Shown piece after piece: positions 1 to 8,767 of a stretch of DNA of 64,000 nucleotides. A model generated the notes under the pieces. It saw nothing but the letters and a program-made list of their open reading frames with translations. It did no database searches and was not told the DNA's origin. Position numbers and translations under genes: made by a program. Each line of letters opens with the position of its first letter. The stretch's first letter is position 1. The DNA comes from Marinobacterium arenosum (GTDB lineage Bacteria; Pseudomonadota; Gammaproteobacteria; Pseudomonadales; Balneatricaceae), in NCBI RefSeq assembly GCF_019795155.1, contig NZ_JAILYN010000014.1:1-64000 (forward strand), read 5' to 3'.

Positions 1-111
1 AATAGGAGCCGGGGCCTCATCTACAGGGCAGTCTTTTCGACTTCGCAGCCCGCCTGGCTCACCGGCTCCTTGCGATGGGCGGTAGCTAATCACCCATCAA
101 CGAGAGATACA

Positions 112-460
112 AGCAGCCCGCTTGGCATGCCCCTTGGGTACCGAGGGCGACATCCGCAGACCCCGCCAGATTCATCGCGGTCAGAGCCCGCTGCTACGAA
201 TGTTCTGCCGTAGCAGCCCGCTTGGCATGCCCTTTGGGTACTGAGGGCGACACCCACGGACCCTGCCAGATCCATCGCGGTCAGAGCCCGCTGCTACGAA
301 TGTCCTGCCGTAGCAGCCCGCTTGGCATGCCCCTTGGGTACCGAGGGCGACATCCGCGGACCCCGCCAGATCCATCGCGGTCGGAGCCCGCTGCTACGAA
401 GGTTCTGCCGTAGCAGCCCGCTTGGCATGCCCGTTGGGTACCGAGGGCGACATCCGCGAA
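112..460. repeat. 100-bp tandem repeat array, about 3.5 copies
   Basis: The phrase AGCAGCCCGCTTGGCATGCC recurs with its AGCAGCCCG part ending at 120, 220, 320 and 420, so the period is exactly 100 bp. Copies differ by only a few substitutions and the last is cut off at about 460. Each unit junction carries CTGCTAC...GTAGCAG, which can fold into a hairpin with a 7-bp stem. A period of 100 is not a multiple of three, so every frame shifts from copy to copy and the array is not coding. The flanks (1-111 and 461-546) hold no gene I can recognise. Confidence 0.93.
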
Positions 461-546
461 TTTCCAAACAAATCCGTGGGGCACGGATAAGCTTACCCGG
501 CCGGGCAGCTTCAGCGACCTCCAAAAAGTGTGGTTCGAGAATCCTG

Positions 547-903
547 TTACGGCAGGCTCGGGCAACGGGACGAACCGATCCGCTGCCAGTCATCCTCGCT
601 CTGGATCTTCAGTACGTCGTAGACCTCCACCAGCAGCTCGCCAATGCCGTGCTTATGCAGTATCCGGCAGACCTTTTCTGCGTCGGCATCATGATTCTCA
701 CTGCCCTGCTGTGGCACCACGCCCACCGCCAGCACCTTGTCGCCCTCCCACCAGACCGGCCGGGCCGGGAAACGTTCGTCGGCCAGGATATCCTGTTCAA
801 CGGCACTCTTCAGGGCCGCATCCAATCCTTTCTGGGTGGAGTTGATATACCAGGTGACACCGACACAGGCGGCAATCAGCAGGATGATAAGGTTCCGTTT
901 CAT
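547..903 (-). CDS. hypothetical small membrane-anchored protein
   Basis: An 118-residue protein that I do not recognise. It starts with MKRN and then a single hydrophobic stretch (about residues 5-21), fitting a signal anchor with the rest facing the periplasm. The remainder is soluble and mixed in charge, with one Cys near residue 80 and another near the C-terminus, and no repeat or catalytic motif I can name. Its neighbour, 178 nt away on the same strand and upstream in transcription, is the type IV pilin gene, but a terminator lies between them, so the two are probably separate units. Codon use resembles the surrounding genes, which supports a real gene. Function unknown. Confidence 0.6.
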   Translation of the reverse strand: MKRNLIILLIAACVGVTWYINSTQKGLDAALKSAVEQDILADERFPARPVWWEGDKVLAVGVVPQQGSENHDADAEKVCRILHKHGIGELLVEVYDVLKIQSEDDWQRIGSSRCPSLP

Positions 904-1020
904 AAGTGATCGGGTCCGGTACTAAAAAATGAAAAAACTAAAAAATCGAGGCCACATCATAGCGGATCAAGGAGGGGTTGCCACTGCGGCGATAGTGGAG
1001 GGTCGGGTTACGCGGGCAAT

Positions 1021-1060
1021 AAAAAACCGGAGAACGGCAAGCCGTGCTCCGGTTTTTTTT
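1021..1060. terminator. bidirectional terminator after pilA
   Basis: CCGGAG-AACGGC-AA-GCCGT-GCTCCGG folds into a strong hairpin (about 1027-1052), with six A before it and eight T after it. It can therefore end transcription on both strands; its main client is the minus-strand pilin gene that stops at 1081. Confidence 0.85.
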
Positions 1061-1080
1061 GGATACAGACTGCGGCTAGA

Positions 1081-1488
1081 TCAGCAGAGACCAGCCGTTG
1101 TACAACCACCACTTATCCCCCAGGTGACCGTGCCGGCTCCGGGAGTACCGGTCAAAACATAAGTATCTGCTGCTGCAATGCCATTGGATGCGACCGGCAC
1201 AACGGTAATGGTGTAAGCAGTAGCGTCACCACCCAGAGTTACAGAAGTCACCTGACCACCTGCAGACCAGCCTGCCGGTTCAACGATGGTAGAACAGTCA
1301 GCCGGGATACCGGTCTGTACGCAGACTTCCACCGCAGTTTTGGCCGGGCTTGCCGCCGAGATAACCTCGGCATAGCGAGCGCGGGCAGTGTAAGACTGAT
1401 AAGCCGGCAGCGCGATGGCAGCCAGGATACCGACGATCGCCACGACGATCATCAGTTCGATAAGTGTAAAGCCTTGTTGACGTTTCAT
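1081..1488 (-). CDS. pilA: type IV major pilin (PilA/PilE family)
   Basis: A 135-residue type IVa prepilin, the subunit that polymerises into the pilus used for twitching, adhesion and DNA uptake. The class III leader is the very short MKRQQG, followed by mature [18 protein letters not shown] with the invariant Glu at mature position 5. PilD (encoded at 4666-5520) would cut after this Gly and methylate the Phe. The C-terminal domain has Cys in [11 protein letters not shown] and in GGCTTAGLC, giving a D-region disulphide typical of pilins. The length is normal for a compact PilA. It is divergent from pilB with 149 nt between them, as in Pseudomonas-type pilABCD loci, and has its own terminator. 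Confidence 0.93.
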   Translation of the reverse strand: MKRQQGFTLIELMIVVAIVGILAAIALPAYQSYTARARYAEVISAASPAKTAVEVCVQTGIPADCSTIVEPAGWSAGGQVTSVTLGGDATAYTITVVPVASNGIAAADTYVLTGTPGAGTVTWGISGGCTTAGLC

Positions 1489-1520
1489 GATTACCTCTCC
1501 AGCGTCGAAATCGTTCTATA

Positions 1521-1535
1521 TGAAGTTTTACTTCA
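1521..1535. promoter_or_regulatory. perfect dyad between pilA and pilB
   Basis: TGAAGT-TTT-ACTTCA is a perfect 6-bp inverted repeat about 33 nt upstream of the pilA start, in the 149-bp pilA/pilB divergent region. Its position suits an operator. I could not find a convincing -24/-12 RpoN promoter here, although many pilA genes have one. Confidence 0.3.
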
Positions 1536-1637
1536 CAACCAGCCCACCTATGTTTTCGCCCAGTTTCCCTATTAAGTCAAGTAGTTGAGCGATGAATAAA
1601 GAATACTTTCCGAATACTTCCCCAATATGACCGTTCG

Positions 1638-3404
1638 ATGCTATTTTCAGATTTGAAACAGTTCGGTCCAGCCGGTCACAAGCAAGGGGAAACCGTGCAG
1701 CCTGCTCAACAACTTAGCGGATTGGCCAAACGCCTGGTCAGGGACGGCGTGTTCACCGAAGAGGTGGCCCGCGATGCGGTAAAAAAAGCGCGCGAAAATC
1801 ACAGCTCGCTGATCAGCTACATGATCGAACAGCGGCTGGTCAGTGCCTACACCGCCGCGTCGGCCGCCTCCGACGAGTTCGGCATCCCGTTGCTGGACCT
1901 GTCGGCCTTCAGCATGGATGCGATACCGTCTGGCCTGATCACCGAGGAGCTGATCCACCGCCATAACGCCCTGCCGCTGGTCAAGCGCAATAACCGGCTG
2001 TTCGTGGCGCTGTCCGACCCGACCAATATCCAGGCACTGGACGAGTTCAAGTTCCAGGCCGGCGTCGCCACCGAGGCGATCCTGGTGGAGGAGGACAAAC
2101 TCAAGCAGGCGATCGAAACGCTGGCCGACCATGGCGGCCAAGCCCTCGGCGAGCTGGATGACGCCGACCTGGACAACCTGGAGATCGACGAGGGTAAGCC
2201 GGAGCAAGCGGCGGACGATGCCGAGGAAAGCGCCAACGATGCGCCGATCGTGCGCTTTATCAACAAAATCCTGCTGGATGCGGTCAACAGCGGTGCCTCC
2301 GATATCCATTTCGAGCCCTACGAGAAGAGCTACCGTATCCGCAGCCGTATCGACGGGGTATTGCAGGAGGTCGCCAAACCGCCCAGCAACCTGTCCCCCC
2401 GGCTGGCCGCCCGGCTGAAGGTGATGTCGCAGATGGATATCTCAGAAAGGCGGGTGCCGCAGGATGGCCGCATCAAGCTGAAGATCTCCCAGAAGCGCTC
2501 GATCGATTTCCGCGTCAACACCCTGCCAACCCTGTGGGGCGAGAAGATCGTACTGCGTCTGCTGGATGCCAGCAGCGCCAAGATGGGCATCGAGGCGCTC
2601 GGCTTCGAGGAGCAACAGCGGGAAACCCTGCTGAAGGCCCTGCACAAGCCGCAGGGGATGATCCTGGTGACCGGCCCCACCGGTAGCGGTAAGACGGTGA
2701 CCCTGTATACCGGGCTGAATATCCTCAATACCGACGAGCGCAACATCTCCACGGCGGAGGATCCGGTCGAGATCCAGCTGGAGGGGATCAACCAGGTTCA
2801 TGTGAATTCCAAGGTGGGGCTGACCTTCGCCGAGGCGCTGCGTGCCTTCCTGCGCCAGGACCCGGACGTAGTGATGGTCGGCGAGATCCGTGACCTGGAA
2901 ACCGCCGAGATCGCCATCAAGGCGGCTCAGACCGGCCATATGGTGTTGTCCACACTGCACACCAACAGCGCGCCGGAAACCCTGACCCGCTTGCGTAATA
3001 TGGGGGTGCCGGGCTTCAATATCGCCACCTCGGTCAGCCTGATCATCGCCCAGCGGCTTGCGCGCCGGTTGTGCGAAAGCTGCAAGCGCCCCGCCTCACT
3101 GCCGGAATCCACCCTGCTCGAGGAGGGCTTCAGCGAAGCGCAACTGCAAACCGCCATGCTGTTCGAAGCCAATCCCGAGGGTTGCGATAAATGCAACAAG
3201 GGGTATAAAGGCCGGGTGGGCGTCTACGAGATGCTGGCGGTAACCGAACCGATCTCCGAAGCGATCATGGAAAACGCCAATGCGCTGGATCTACAGCGCG
3301 TCGCCCGCCAGCAGGGGTTCCAGACCCTGCGCGAAAACGGCCTGCTGAAAGTGGCCCGCGGCATTACCAGCCTGGAAGAACTCAACCGGGTAATCAAAAC
3401 CTGA
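1638..3404 (+). CDS. pilB: type IV pilus assembly ATPase PilB
   Basis: 588 residues, the cytoplasmic hexameric ATPase that drives pilin polymerisation. The N-terminal domain (LSGLAKRLVRDGVF onward) is the MshEN/GspE-N type. The C-terminal motor has Walker A GPTGSGKT (about 346-353), the Asp box, Walker B DPDVVMVGEIRD and a His box. A tetracysteine zinc site, CESC followed by CDKC, marks PilB/GspE rather than the retraction ATPase PilT. It is followed after 13 nt by pilC. The ATG at 1638 lacks a strong ribosome-binding site, but the N-terminal sequence aligns with the start of PilB proteins. Divergent from pilA. Confidence 0.95.
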   Translation: MLFSDLKQFGPAGHKQGETVQPAQQLSGLAKRLVRDGVFTEEVARDAVKKARENHSSLISYMIEQRLVSAYTAASAASDEFGIPLLDLSAFSMDAIPSGLITEELIHRHNALPLVKRNNRLFVALSDPTNIQALDEFKFQAGVATEAILVEEDKLKQAIETLADHGGQALGELDDADLDNLEIDEGKPEQAADDAEESANDAPIVRFINKILLDAVNSGASDIHFEPYEKSYRIRSRIDGVLQEVAKPPSNLSPRLAARLKVMSQMDISERRVPQDGRIKLKISQKRSIDFRVNTLPTLWGEKIVLRLLDASSAKMGIEALGFEEQQRETLLKALHKPQGMILVTGPTGSGKTVTLYTGLNILNTDERNISTAEDPVEIQLEGINQVHVNSKVGLTFAEALRAFLRQDPDVVMVGEIRDLETAEIAIKAAQTGHMVLSTLHTNSAPETLTRLRNMGVPGFNIATSVSLIIAQRLARRLCESCKRPASLPESTLLEEGFSEAQLQTAMLFEANPEGCDKCNKGYKGRVGVYEMLAVTEPISEAIMENANALDLQRVARQQGFQTLRENGLLKVARGITSLEELNRVIKT

Positions 3405-3417
3405 CGGACAGGATTGA

Positions 3418-4641
3418 ATGGCAACCAAAACCCTCAAGCTGAAACCCTTTCAATGGCAGGGCAAGGACAAGAGCGGCAACCGTAGCGAAGGCCGTATCGA
3501 AGCCGAAAATCTGTCGATGGCCAAGGCGCAGCTGCGCAAGCAGGGAATTACGCCGACCAAGGTGTCCGCCGAGCGCTCGATCGGCTTTCTCAGCAAGAAG
3601 AACAAGAAGATCAGCGCGCTGGATATCGCTATCTTCACCCGCCAGGTCGCCACGATGATGAAAGCGGGGGTACCGCTGCTGCAGGGGCTCGATATCGTCG
3701 CCAACGGGGTGGAGAAGGACAAGCTGCGCGAGGTGATCCAGAAGATCCGCAGCGACGTCAACAGCGGTACCGACCTGTCCACCGCCCTGCGCGGTTTTCC
3801 GCTCTATTTCGACGACCTGTTTTGCAACCTGGTGCAGGCCGGCGAACAGTCCGGCGCGCTGGAGACCATGCTGGAACGGATCGCCAGTTACAAGGAGAAG
3901 ACCGAGAGCCTGAAGGGCAAGATCAAGAAGGCGATGACCTACCCGGCCGCGGTGGTGGTGGTCGGTATCGTGGTATCGGCGATCCTGCTGGTCAAGGTGG
4001 TGCCGCAGTTCCAGGATATCTTCAAGAGCTTCGGCGCCGACCTGCCCGCCTTCACGCTGCTGGTGATCGGTCTGTCCGAATTTGCCCAGAAATGGTGGTA
4101 CGTTGCCCTGGGGGCAATGCTGGCGGGCGGCTACTTCCTTGTGAGACTGAAGAGAAGGTCACGCAAGTTTGCCGAGGCTATCGACCGGGCAGTACTGAAG
4201 ATTCCGGTACTCGGTCCGATTCTGCACAAGGCGGCGATCGCCCGTTTCGCCCGCACTCTGTCCACCACTTTCGCCGCCGGGGTACCGCTGGTCAGCGCAC
4301 TGGATTCGGCCGCCGGCGCTTCCGGCAACGTGGTCTACCGCAATGCGATCATCCAGATCCGCAATGGCGTCTCCACCGGCCAATCGCTGCAGAACGCGGT
4401 CAATATGACCGGGGTGTTCCCCAATATGACGGTGCAGATGATCGCCATCGGCGAGGAGGCCGGCTCGCTGGAGCTGATGCTGGACAAGATCGCGTCCTTC
4501 TACGAGGAGGAGGTGGACAATGCGGTGGACAACCTGTCCAGCTTGCTGGAACCGCTGATCATGGCGATCCTCGGGGTGCTGGTGGGCGGCCTGGTGATCG
4601 CCATGTACCTGCCGATCTTCCAGCTGGGCCAGGTGGTCTGA
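3418..4641 (+). CDS. pilC: type IV pilus inner-membrane platform protein PilC
   Basis: 407 residues, the polytopic inner-membrane protein on which PilB acts. It contains two GspF-type repeats (roughly 70-195 and 275-400), each with a cytoplasmic helical bundle such as FTRQVATMMKAGVPLLQGL, and hydrophobic segments near 170-195, 220-240 and at the C-terminus (LIMAILGVLVGGLVIAMY). The length matches PilC (about 405). An AGGATTG ribosome-binding site lies just before the ATG. It lies between pilB and pilD as one operon. Confidence 0.95.
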   Translation: MATKTLKLKPFQWQGKDKSGNRSEGRIEAENLSMAKAQLRKQGITPTKVSAERSIGFLSKKNKKISALDIAIFTRQVATMMKAGVPLLQGLDIVANGVEKDKLREVIQKIRSDVNSGTDLSTALRGFPLYFDDLFCNLVQAGEQSGALETMLERIASYKEKTESLKGKIKKAMTYPAAVVVVGIVVSAILLVKVVPQFQDIFKSFGADLPAFTLLVIGLSEFAQKWWYVALGAMLAGGYFLVRLKRRSRKFAEAIDRAVLKIPVLGPILHKAAIARFARTLSTTFAAGVPLVSALDSAAGASGNVVYRNAIIQIRNGVSTGQSLQNAVNMTGVFPNMTVQMIAIGEEAGSLELMLDKIASFYEEEVDNAVDNLSSLLEPLIMAILGVLVGGLVIAMYLPIFQLGQVV

Positions 4642-4665
4642 TAATTTTTAAATTAGAGAATACCC

Positions 4666-5520
4666 ATGTATTTCGATCTATTTGCCGACCAGCCGATCAC
4701 AGGGCTGGCGGTCAGCTTTATCGTTTCACTCTGCATCGGCAGTTTCCTGAACGTGGTGATCCACCGGGTGCCGCGGATGATGGAACTGGAGTGGCAGACG
4801 CAAGTGCGGGAGGCCAACGGGGAAGAGATTGAACCGGAGACCTACAACCTGGCCAAGCCGGCCTCCAGCTGTCCCAGCTGCCAGCAGGTGATCCACTGGT
4901 ACCACAACATCCCGCTGCTGAGCTACGCGCTGCTGCGTGGCCGCTGCGCCAGCTGCAGTTGGTCTATCCCGCTGCGTTATCCAGTGGTCGAGCTGTTCAC
5001 CGCGATCGCCTCCACCTACGGCATCTATCACTTCGGTTTCAACGAGATCGGTATCGCCTTCGCGCTGCTGACCTGGTTCCTGATCAGCCTGCTGATGATC
5101 GACCTGGATCATCAGCTGCTGCCCGACCGGCTGACCCTGCCGCTGCTCTGGGCCGGACTGCTGGTCAACAGCTACAGCCTGTTCACCAGCCTGCACCTGG
5201 CGGTGTTCGGTGCCGTTGCCGGCTACCTGCTGCTGTGGTCGGTCTACTGGGGCTTCAAGCTACTGACCGGCAAGGAGGGGATGGGCTACGGCGACTTCAA
5301 GCTGCTGGCCGCGCTGGGCGCCTGGGCCGGCGCACCGATGCTGCCGCTGATCGTCACCCTGTCGGCGCTGGTCGGCGCGGTGATCGGCATCCTGATGATT
5401 GCAACCGGCCGGCAGAACAAAGACAATCCAATTCCCTTCGGTCCGTTCCTCGCCATCGCCGGCTGGATCGCGGTACTCTGGGGGGACCAGATCACTAACG
5501 CATACCTTCAGTTACTGTAG
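4666..5520 (+). CDS. pilD: prepilin peptidase / N-methyltransferase PilD
   Basis: 284 residues, the aspartic prepilin peptidase that cleaves and N-methylates type IV pilins (here PilA at 1081-1488) and pseudopilins. The N-terminal DiS_P_DiS domain carries the zinc tetrad CPSC...CASC, needed for methylation in family members. The peptidase domain has the catalytic aspartates in MIDLDHQLLPD and in the GxGD motif GYGDFKLLAALGAW. Several hydrophobic helices agree with an eight-helix membrane protein. It ends 8 nt before coaE, so the two are co-transcribed. Confidence 0.95.
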   Translation: MYFDLFADQPITGLAVSFIVSLCIGSFLNVVIHRVPRMMELEWQTQVREANGEEIEPETYNLAKPASSCPSCQQVIHWYHNIPLLSYALLRGRCASCSWSIPLRYPVVELFTAIASTYGIYHFGFNEIGIAFALLTWFLISLLMIDLDHQLLPDRLTLPLLWAGLLVNSYSLFTSLHLAVFGAVAGYLLLWSVYWGFKLLTGKEGMGYGDFKLLAALGAWAGAPMLPLIVTLSALVGAVIGILMIATGRQNKDNPIPFGPFLAIAGWIAVLWGDQITNAYLQLL

Positions 5521-5528
5521 GCAGACCC

Positions 5529-6140
5529 ATGTACGTTGTAGGACTCACCGGCGGTATCGGCAGCGGCAAGACCGCCGTTTCCAACCGCCTGCAAGCCAAG
5601 GGAATCCGGGTAATCGATGCCGATATGGTGGCCCGGCAGGTCGTTGAACCCGGCCAACCGGCGCTGGCGCGCATCCAGCAGCATTTCGGCGACGAAGTGC
5701 TGACCGACTCCGGCGAGCTGAACCGCAGCAAATTGCGCAGCATCGTCTTCGCCAGCGAGAAGCAGCGCACCTGGCTTGAGCAGCTGCTGCATCCGCTGAT
5801 CCGCGACCGCATCCTGCAGCAGCTGGAGGAATCCCAGTCGAGCTACACCCTGCTGGTGTCACCGCTGCTGCTGGAGACCGACCAGCACCTGCTGGTCAAC
5901 CATATCGTGGTGGTGGATGCCGACGAGAGCCAGCAACTGAGCCGTACCCGGCTGCGCGACAACAGCAGCGAAGAGCAGATCAGGGCGATCCTGGCGGCGC
6001 AGATGTCACGCGAGGAACGGCGCAGCAAGGCGGACACTATACTGGATAACAGTGGCGACCTGGTTCAGCTGGAGGCCCAGGTAGACAAGCTGCATCAGCA
6101 GCTACTGCAGGCCGCCTCACGCGAGAGCGAATCCGAATAG
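5529..6140 (+). CDS. coaE: dephospho-CoA kinase
   Basis: 203 residues; phosphorylates dephospho-CoA on the 3' ribose hydroxyl, the last step of coenzyme A synthesis. The P-loop GGIGSGKT lies at residues 8-15, followed by the CoaE signature [15 protein letters not shown] and the lid-region sequence [12 protein letters not shown]. Length is typical. It follows pilD by 8 nt, the usual gammaproteobacterial neighbourhood. zapD (yacF), which often sits between coaE and yacG, is absent here: only about 60 nt separate the two genes. Confidence 0.96.
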   Translation: MYVVGLTGGIGSGKTAVSNRLQAKGIRVIDADMVARQVVEPGQPALARIQQHFGDEVLTDSGELNRSKLRSIVFASEKQRTWLEQLLHPLIRDRILQQLEESQSSYTLLVSPLLLETDQHLLVNHIVVVDADESQQLSRTRLRDNSSEEQIRAILAAQMSREERRSKADTILDNSGDLVQLEAQVDKLHQQLLQAASRESESE

Positions 6141-6199
6141 TAGGTACGGATAAGAGATCCGAACTAAAAGTAACGAACAGCAAGACAAGCCGATCCCTT

Positions 6200-6421
6200 A
6201 TGAGCCGAACCGTAAAATGCCCGCACTGCGGCAAACCCGCACTGTTCAATCCGGAAAACAAGGCCCGCCCGTTCTGCAGCGAGCGTTGCCGACTGATCGA
6301 CCTGGGCGAATGGGCCAGCGAGGGTTACAAGATCCCGGCCAAGAGCACCCAGGACGAATACGACGACTACAGCACCGGCATGGACGAGGGGGAACAGCCG
6401 TTCACCCCCACCAGGCACTGA
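6200..6421 (+). CDS. yacG: DNA gyrase inhibitor / zinc-binding protein YacG
   Basis: 73 residues, a small zinc-finger protein that binds the GyrB C-terminal domain and blocks DNA binding by gyrase in E. coli. Zinc ligands are visible as CPHC (near residue 7) and CSERC, followed by the family signature [15 protein letters not shown]. The C-terminus is acidic ([14 protein letters not shown]). Its last 20 nt overlap, tail to tail, the end of the MutT-ThiE gene on the other strand. Confidence 0.93.
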   Translation: MSRTVKCPHCGKPALFNPENKARPFCSERCRLIDLGEWASEGYKIPAKSTQDEYDDYSTGMDEGEQPFTPTRH

Positions 6422-7343
6422 TCCCGGCCACCCCCTGGGCGCCCGCCTGCCAGGCGCGCGCCAGCTCCTGCTCGCCCACCCCACCTAACGCGAACACCGG
6501 CATCGGCAGCTCCGCAACCAATTGCTGGAAAGCTTGCCAGCCAAGCGGCTCGACATCGGGATGGGAGCCGGTCGGCTGCACCGGCGACAGGCAGATGTAA
6601 TCCAGCTCCAGTTCCACCGCCCGCGCCAGTTCCTGAGCGTTGTGGCAGGACGCTCCCAGCCAGCGGCCGGAAAATACCGGCCGCTCGGTCAACGCCATCA
6701 GCCGATGATGATTGAGGTGCAGACCGGCACAGCCGACCGCATTGGCCAGCTCTACGCTACCATTCAGGATCAGCTGGAAACCTTGCCGTTCGGCCAGCAG
6801 CTGTACTTTTTGCGCCAGCGCTTCCAGCTCAGGTTCGGCCAGCTCCGGTGCCCGCAGCATCACCACCTCCAGGCGATGGTGATCGACCGCTGCGGCGATC
6901 CGCTCCGGGTACTGGTTCGGATCCGCCAGCGGGCCGGTGATCGGCAGCCGCGATGGCAGCTGGGCTGCCGTGACGATCGGCCGGTTGGCGGCCGGGAACG
7001 GGTATTCGGCCAACTGGTCGACCGGCACCCAGCGCACCGGCTGGCCTTCCCGGCCATAGGGCTCGCCGTCGAAGGTGTCGACCCGGTAAACATCCAGCAG
7101 TACCGACTTGTCGGGATAGTGGTGCGGCACCTGGATCAACGGTCGGGCCGAGCGCAGCTGGATACCCAGCTCCTCGTCCAGCTCGCGGCCCAGCGCCTGC
7201 ACCACCGGCTCGCCCGGCTCCACCTTGCCGCCGGGAAACTCCCACAGGCCGCCCTGGTGCTTGTCCTGCGGCCGCTGCGCCAGCAATACCCTGCCGGCGC
7301 CATCGACGATCACCGCCGCCGCGACATGGATCAGCTTAGCCAT
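6402..7343 (-). CDS. mutT: Nudix hydrolase (MutT) fused to a ThiE/TenI-like domain
   Basis: 313 residues in two domains. Residues 1-130 are a MutT-type Nudix domain with a full Nudix box starting at [12 protein letters not shown] and ending RELDEELGI, expected to hydrolyse 8-oxo-dGTP and so prevent transversions. Residues from about 135 to 313 form a thiamine-phosphate-synthase-like barrel ([39 protein letters not shown]). The barrel resembles TenI-type domains, and whether it makes thiamine phosphate is doubtful. The fusion is known in gammaproteobacteria next to secA and argJ. It starts 14 nt after argJ on the same strand and overlaps yacG by 20 nt. Confidence 0.92.
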   Translation of the reverse strand: MAKLIHVAAAVIVDGAGRVLLAQRPQDKHQGGLWEFPGGKVEPGEPVVQALGRELDEELGIQLRSARPLIQVPHHYPDKSVLLDVYRVDTFDGEPYGREGQPVRWVPVDQLAEYPFPAANRPIVTAAQLPSRLPITGPLADPNQYPERIAAAVDHHRLEVVMLRAPELAEPELEALAQKVQLLAERQGFQLILNGSVELANAVGCAGLHLNHHRLMALTERPVFSGRWLGASCHNAQELARAVELELDYICLSPVQPTGSHPDVEPLGWQAFQQLVAELPMPVFALGGVGEQELARAWQAGAQGVAGISAWWG

Positions 7344-7357
7344 CGAACCTCGGATCC

Positions 7358-8569
7358 TCAGCTACGGTAGTCGGCGTTGATGCTGACGTAGTCGTGCGAC
7401 AGATCGGTGGTCCAGACGGTTTCGGCCAGCTCACCCCGGTTCAGCACCACCCGGATACAGATCTCCTCAAGGTTCATCACCGCCTGGCCGGCTTCTTCGG
7501 TGTAGCTCTTGGCACGACCGCCGTGCTCGACGATGCAGACGTCGTTCAACCAGATCTGCAACGCTTCGAGATCCAGATTTTCCACGCCGGCACGGCCGAC
7601 GCAGGCCAGGATCCGGCCCCAGTTCGGGTCGCAGGCGAACAGTGCTGTCTTGACCAGCGGCGAGTGAGCGATGGTGTAGGCGACATCCAGCGCCTCCTGC
7701 TGACTGGCCGCCTTCTCGACCTGCACGGCGATGAACTTGGTCGCACCCTCGCCGTCTCGCACGATGGCGTGGGCCAGCGTCAGCATCACCCGGTTCAGCG
7801 CCGCCGCGAACGCCGCCACTTCATCGCCACTGCTGATCTCTACGCCGCTGGTGCCGGTCGCCGCCAGGATGCAGGAATCGTTGGTGGAGGTATCGCTGTC
7901 GACGGTGATGCGGTTGAAGGAGCGCTCGGTCGCCTCGCTCAGCAACTGCTGCAGCAACGGCTGGTCCACCTTGGCATCGGTCGCCACATAACCAAGCATG
8001 GTGGCCATGTTCGGCTTGATCATGCCGGAGCCTTTCGAGATACCGGTGATGGTCACCGTACGGCCGGCAATCTCCAACTGCTCGCAGGCCCCCTTCGGCC
8101 GGGTATCGGTGGTCATGATAGCCACCGCCGCCTCGGCCCAGTTGTCCTCGGCCAGCGCCTCTTTGGCCGCCGGCAGCGCCGCCAGGATCTTGTCGACCGG
8201 CAGCGCTTCACCGATTACGCCGGTGGAGAACGGCAATACCTGCTCGGTCGCCACATTGCACAATTGCGCCACCGCATCGACACAACGCTTGGCATCGACC
8301 ATCCCCTGCTCACCGTTGCCGGCATTGGCGTTACCGGTGTTGGTCAGCAGATAGCGCGCACTGGAGCGGGCCAGGTGATCCTTGCAGATCAGCACCGGCG
8401 CGGCACAAAACGCGTTGCGGGTGAACACGCCGGCCACCGCCGCCTCCGGGTTCAGCTCCATCAGCACCAGGTCACGGCGGCCCGGCTTCTTGATTCCAGC
8501 TGATGCGATACCCAGCTTGAAGCCGGCCACCGGGTGCAATGTCGGAAGAGTATCAGGACCTACAGCCAT
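7358..8569 (-). CDS. argJ: glutamate N-acetyltransferase / amino-acid N-acetyltransferase ArgJ
   Basis: 403 residues. ArgJ transfers the acetyl group from N-acetylornithine to glutamate, running the cyclic arginine pathway; some homologues also use acetyl-CoA. It is an Ntn-fold proenzyme that splits itself before the Thr of the conserved PNMATMLGY motif, here Thr190, giving alpha and beta chains. KGSGMI before this site and the oxyanion region TGVIGE are also present. The following gene is the MutT-ThiE fusion, 14 nt away, so the two form one unit. The upstream gap to secA holds hairpins. Confidence 0.96.
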   Translation of the reverse strand: MAVGPDTLPTLHPVAGFKLGIASAGIKKPGRRDLVLMELNPEAAVAGVFTRNAFCAAPVLICKDHLARSSARYLLTNTGNANAGNGEQGMVDAKRCVDAVAQLCNVATEQVLPFSTGVIGEALPVDKILAALPAAKEALAEDNWAEAAVAIMTTDTRPKGACEQLEIAGRTVTITGISKGSGMIKPNMATMLGYVATDAKVDQPLLQQLLSEATERSFNRITVDSDTSTNDSCILAATGTSGVEISSGDEVAAFAAALNRVMLTLAHAIVRDGEGATKFIAVQVEKAASQQEALDVAYTIAHSPLVKTALFACDPNWGRILACVGRAGVENLDLEALQIWLNDVCIVEHGGRAKSYTEEAGQAVMNLEEICIRVVLNRGELAETVWTTDLSHDYVSINADYRS

Positions 8570-8590
8570 TTTTAATTCTCCGTAAACGTA

Positions 8591-8732
8591 GGAAAGCAGC
8601 TAAAAAGCTGCTTTCCGGATGAAATCGTCAATATTCGTGTGGGCGCCAAAAGCGCGCCCACCCTAGAGCTCCGTAGCAACCCGCAGCTACAAGGCAGGGC
8701 TGGACCCGGCCAGCCAAACGCCGACAGGCGTT
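8591..8732. repeat. three hairpins in the secA-argJ gap
   Basis: The 198-bp space between secA and argJ has three separate inverted repeats: GGAAAGCAGC/GCTGCTTTCC at 8591-8616 (10-bp perfect stem, loop TAAAAA), TGGGCGC/GCGCCCA at 8640-8660, and AACGCC/GGCGTT at 8717-8732. None has a clear T-tract. The first, nearest the argJ start, could be an attenuator or an mRNA processing or stability element. Confidence 0.6.
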
Positions 8733-8767
8733 CTACCGGCGCCCCGGAAGACGCCCTACAGCAGGTC

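Noticed and set aside
112-460. Repeat array as a CRISPR
   Set aside because: Units are contiguous 100-bp copies without unique spacers, and no cas gene is present.
90-565. Overlapping reading frames through the 100-bp repeat
   Set aside because: The period is not divisible by three, the frames change every unit, and all look like translated repeat DNA.
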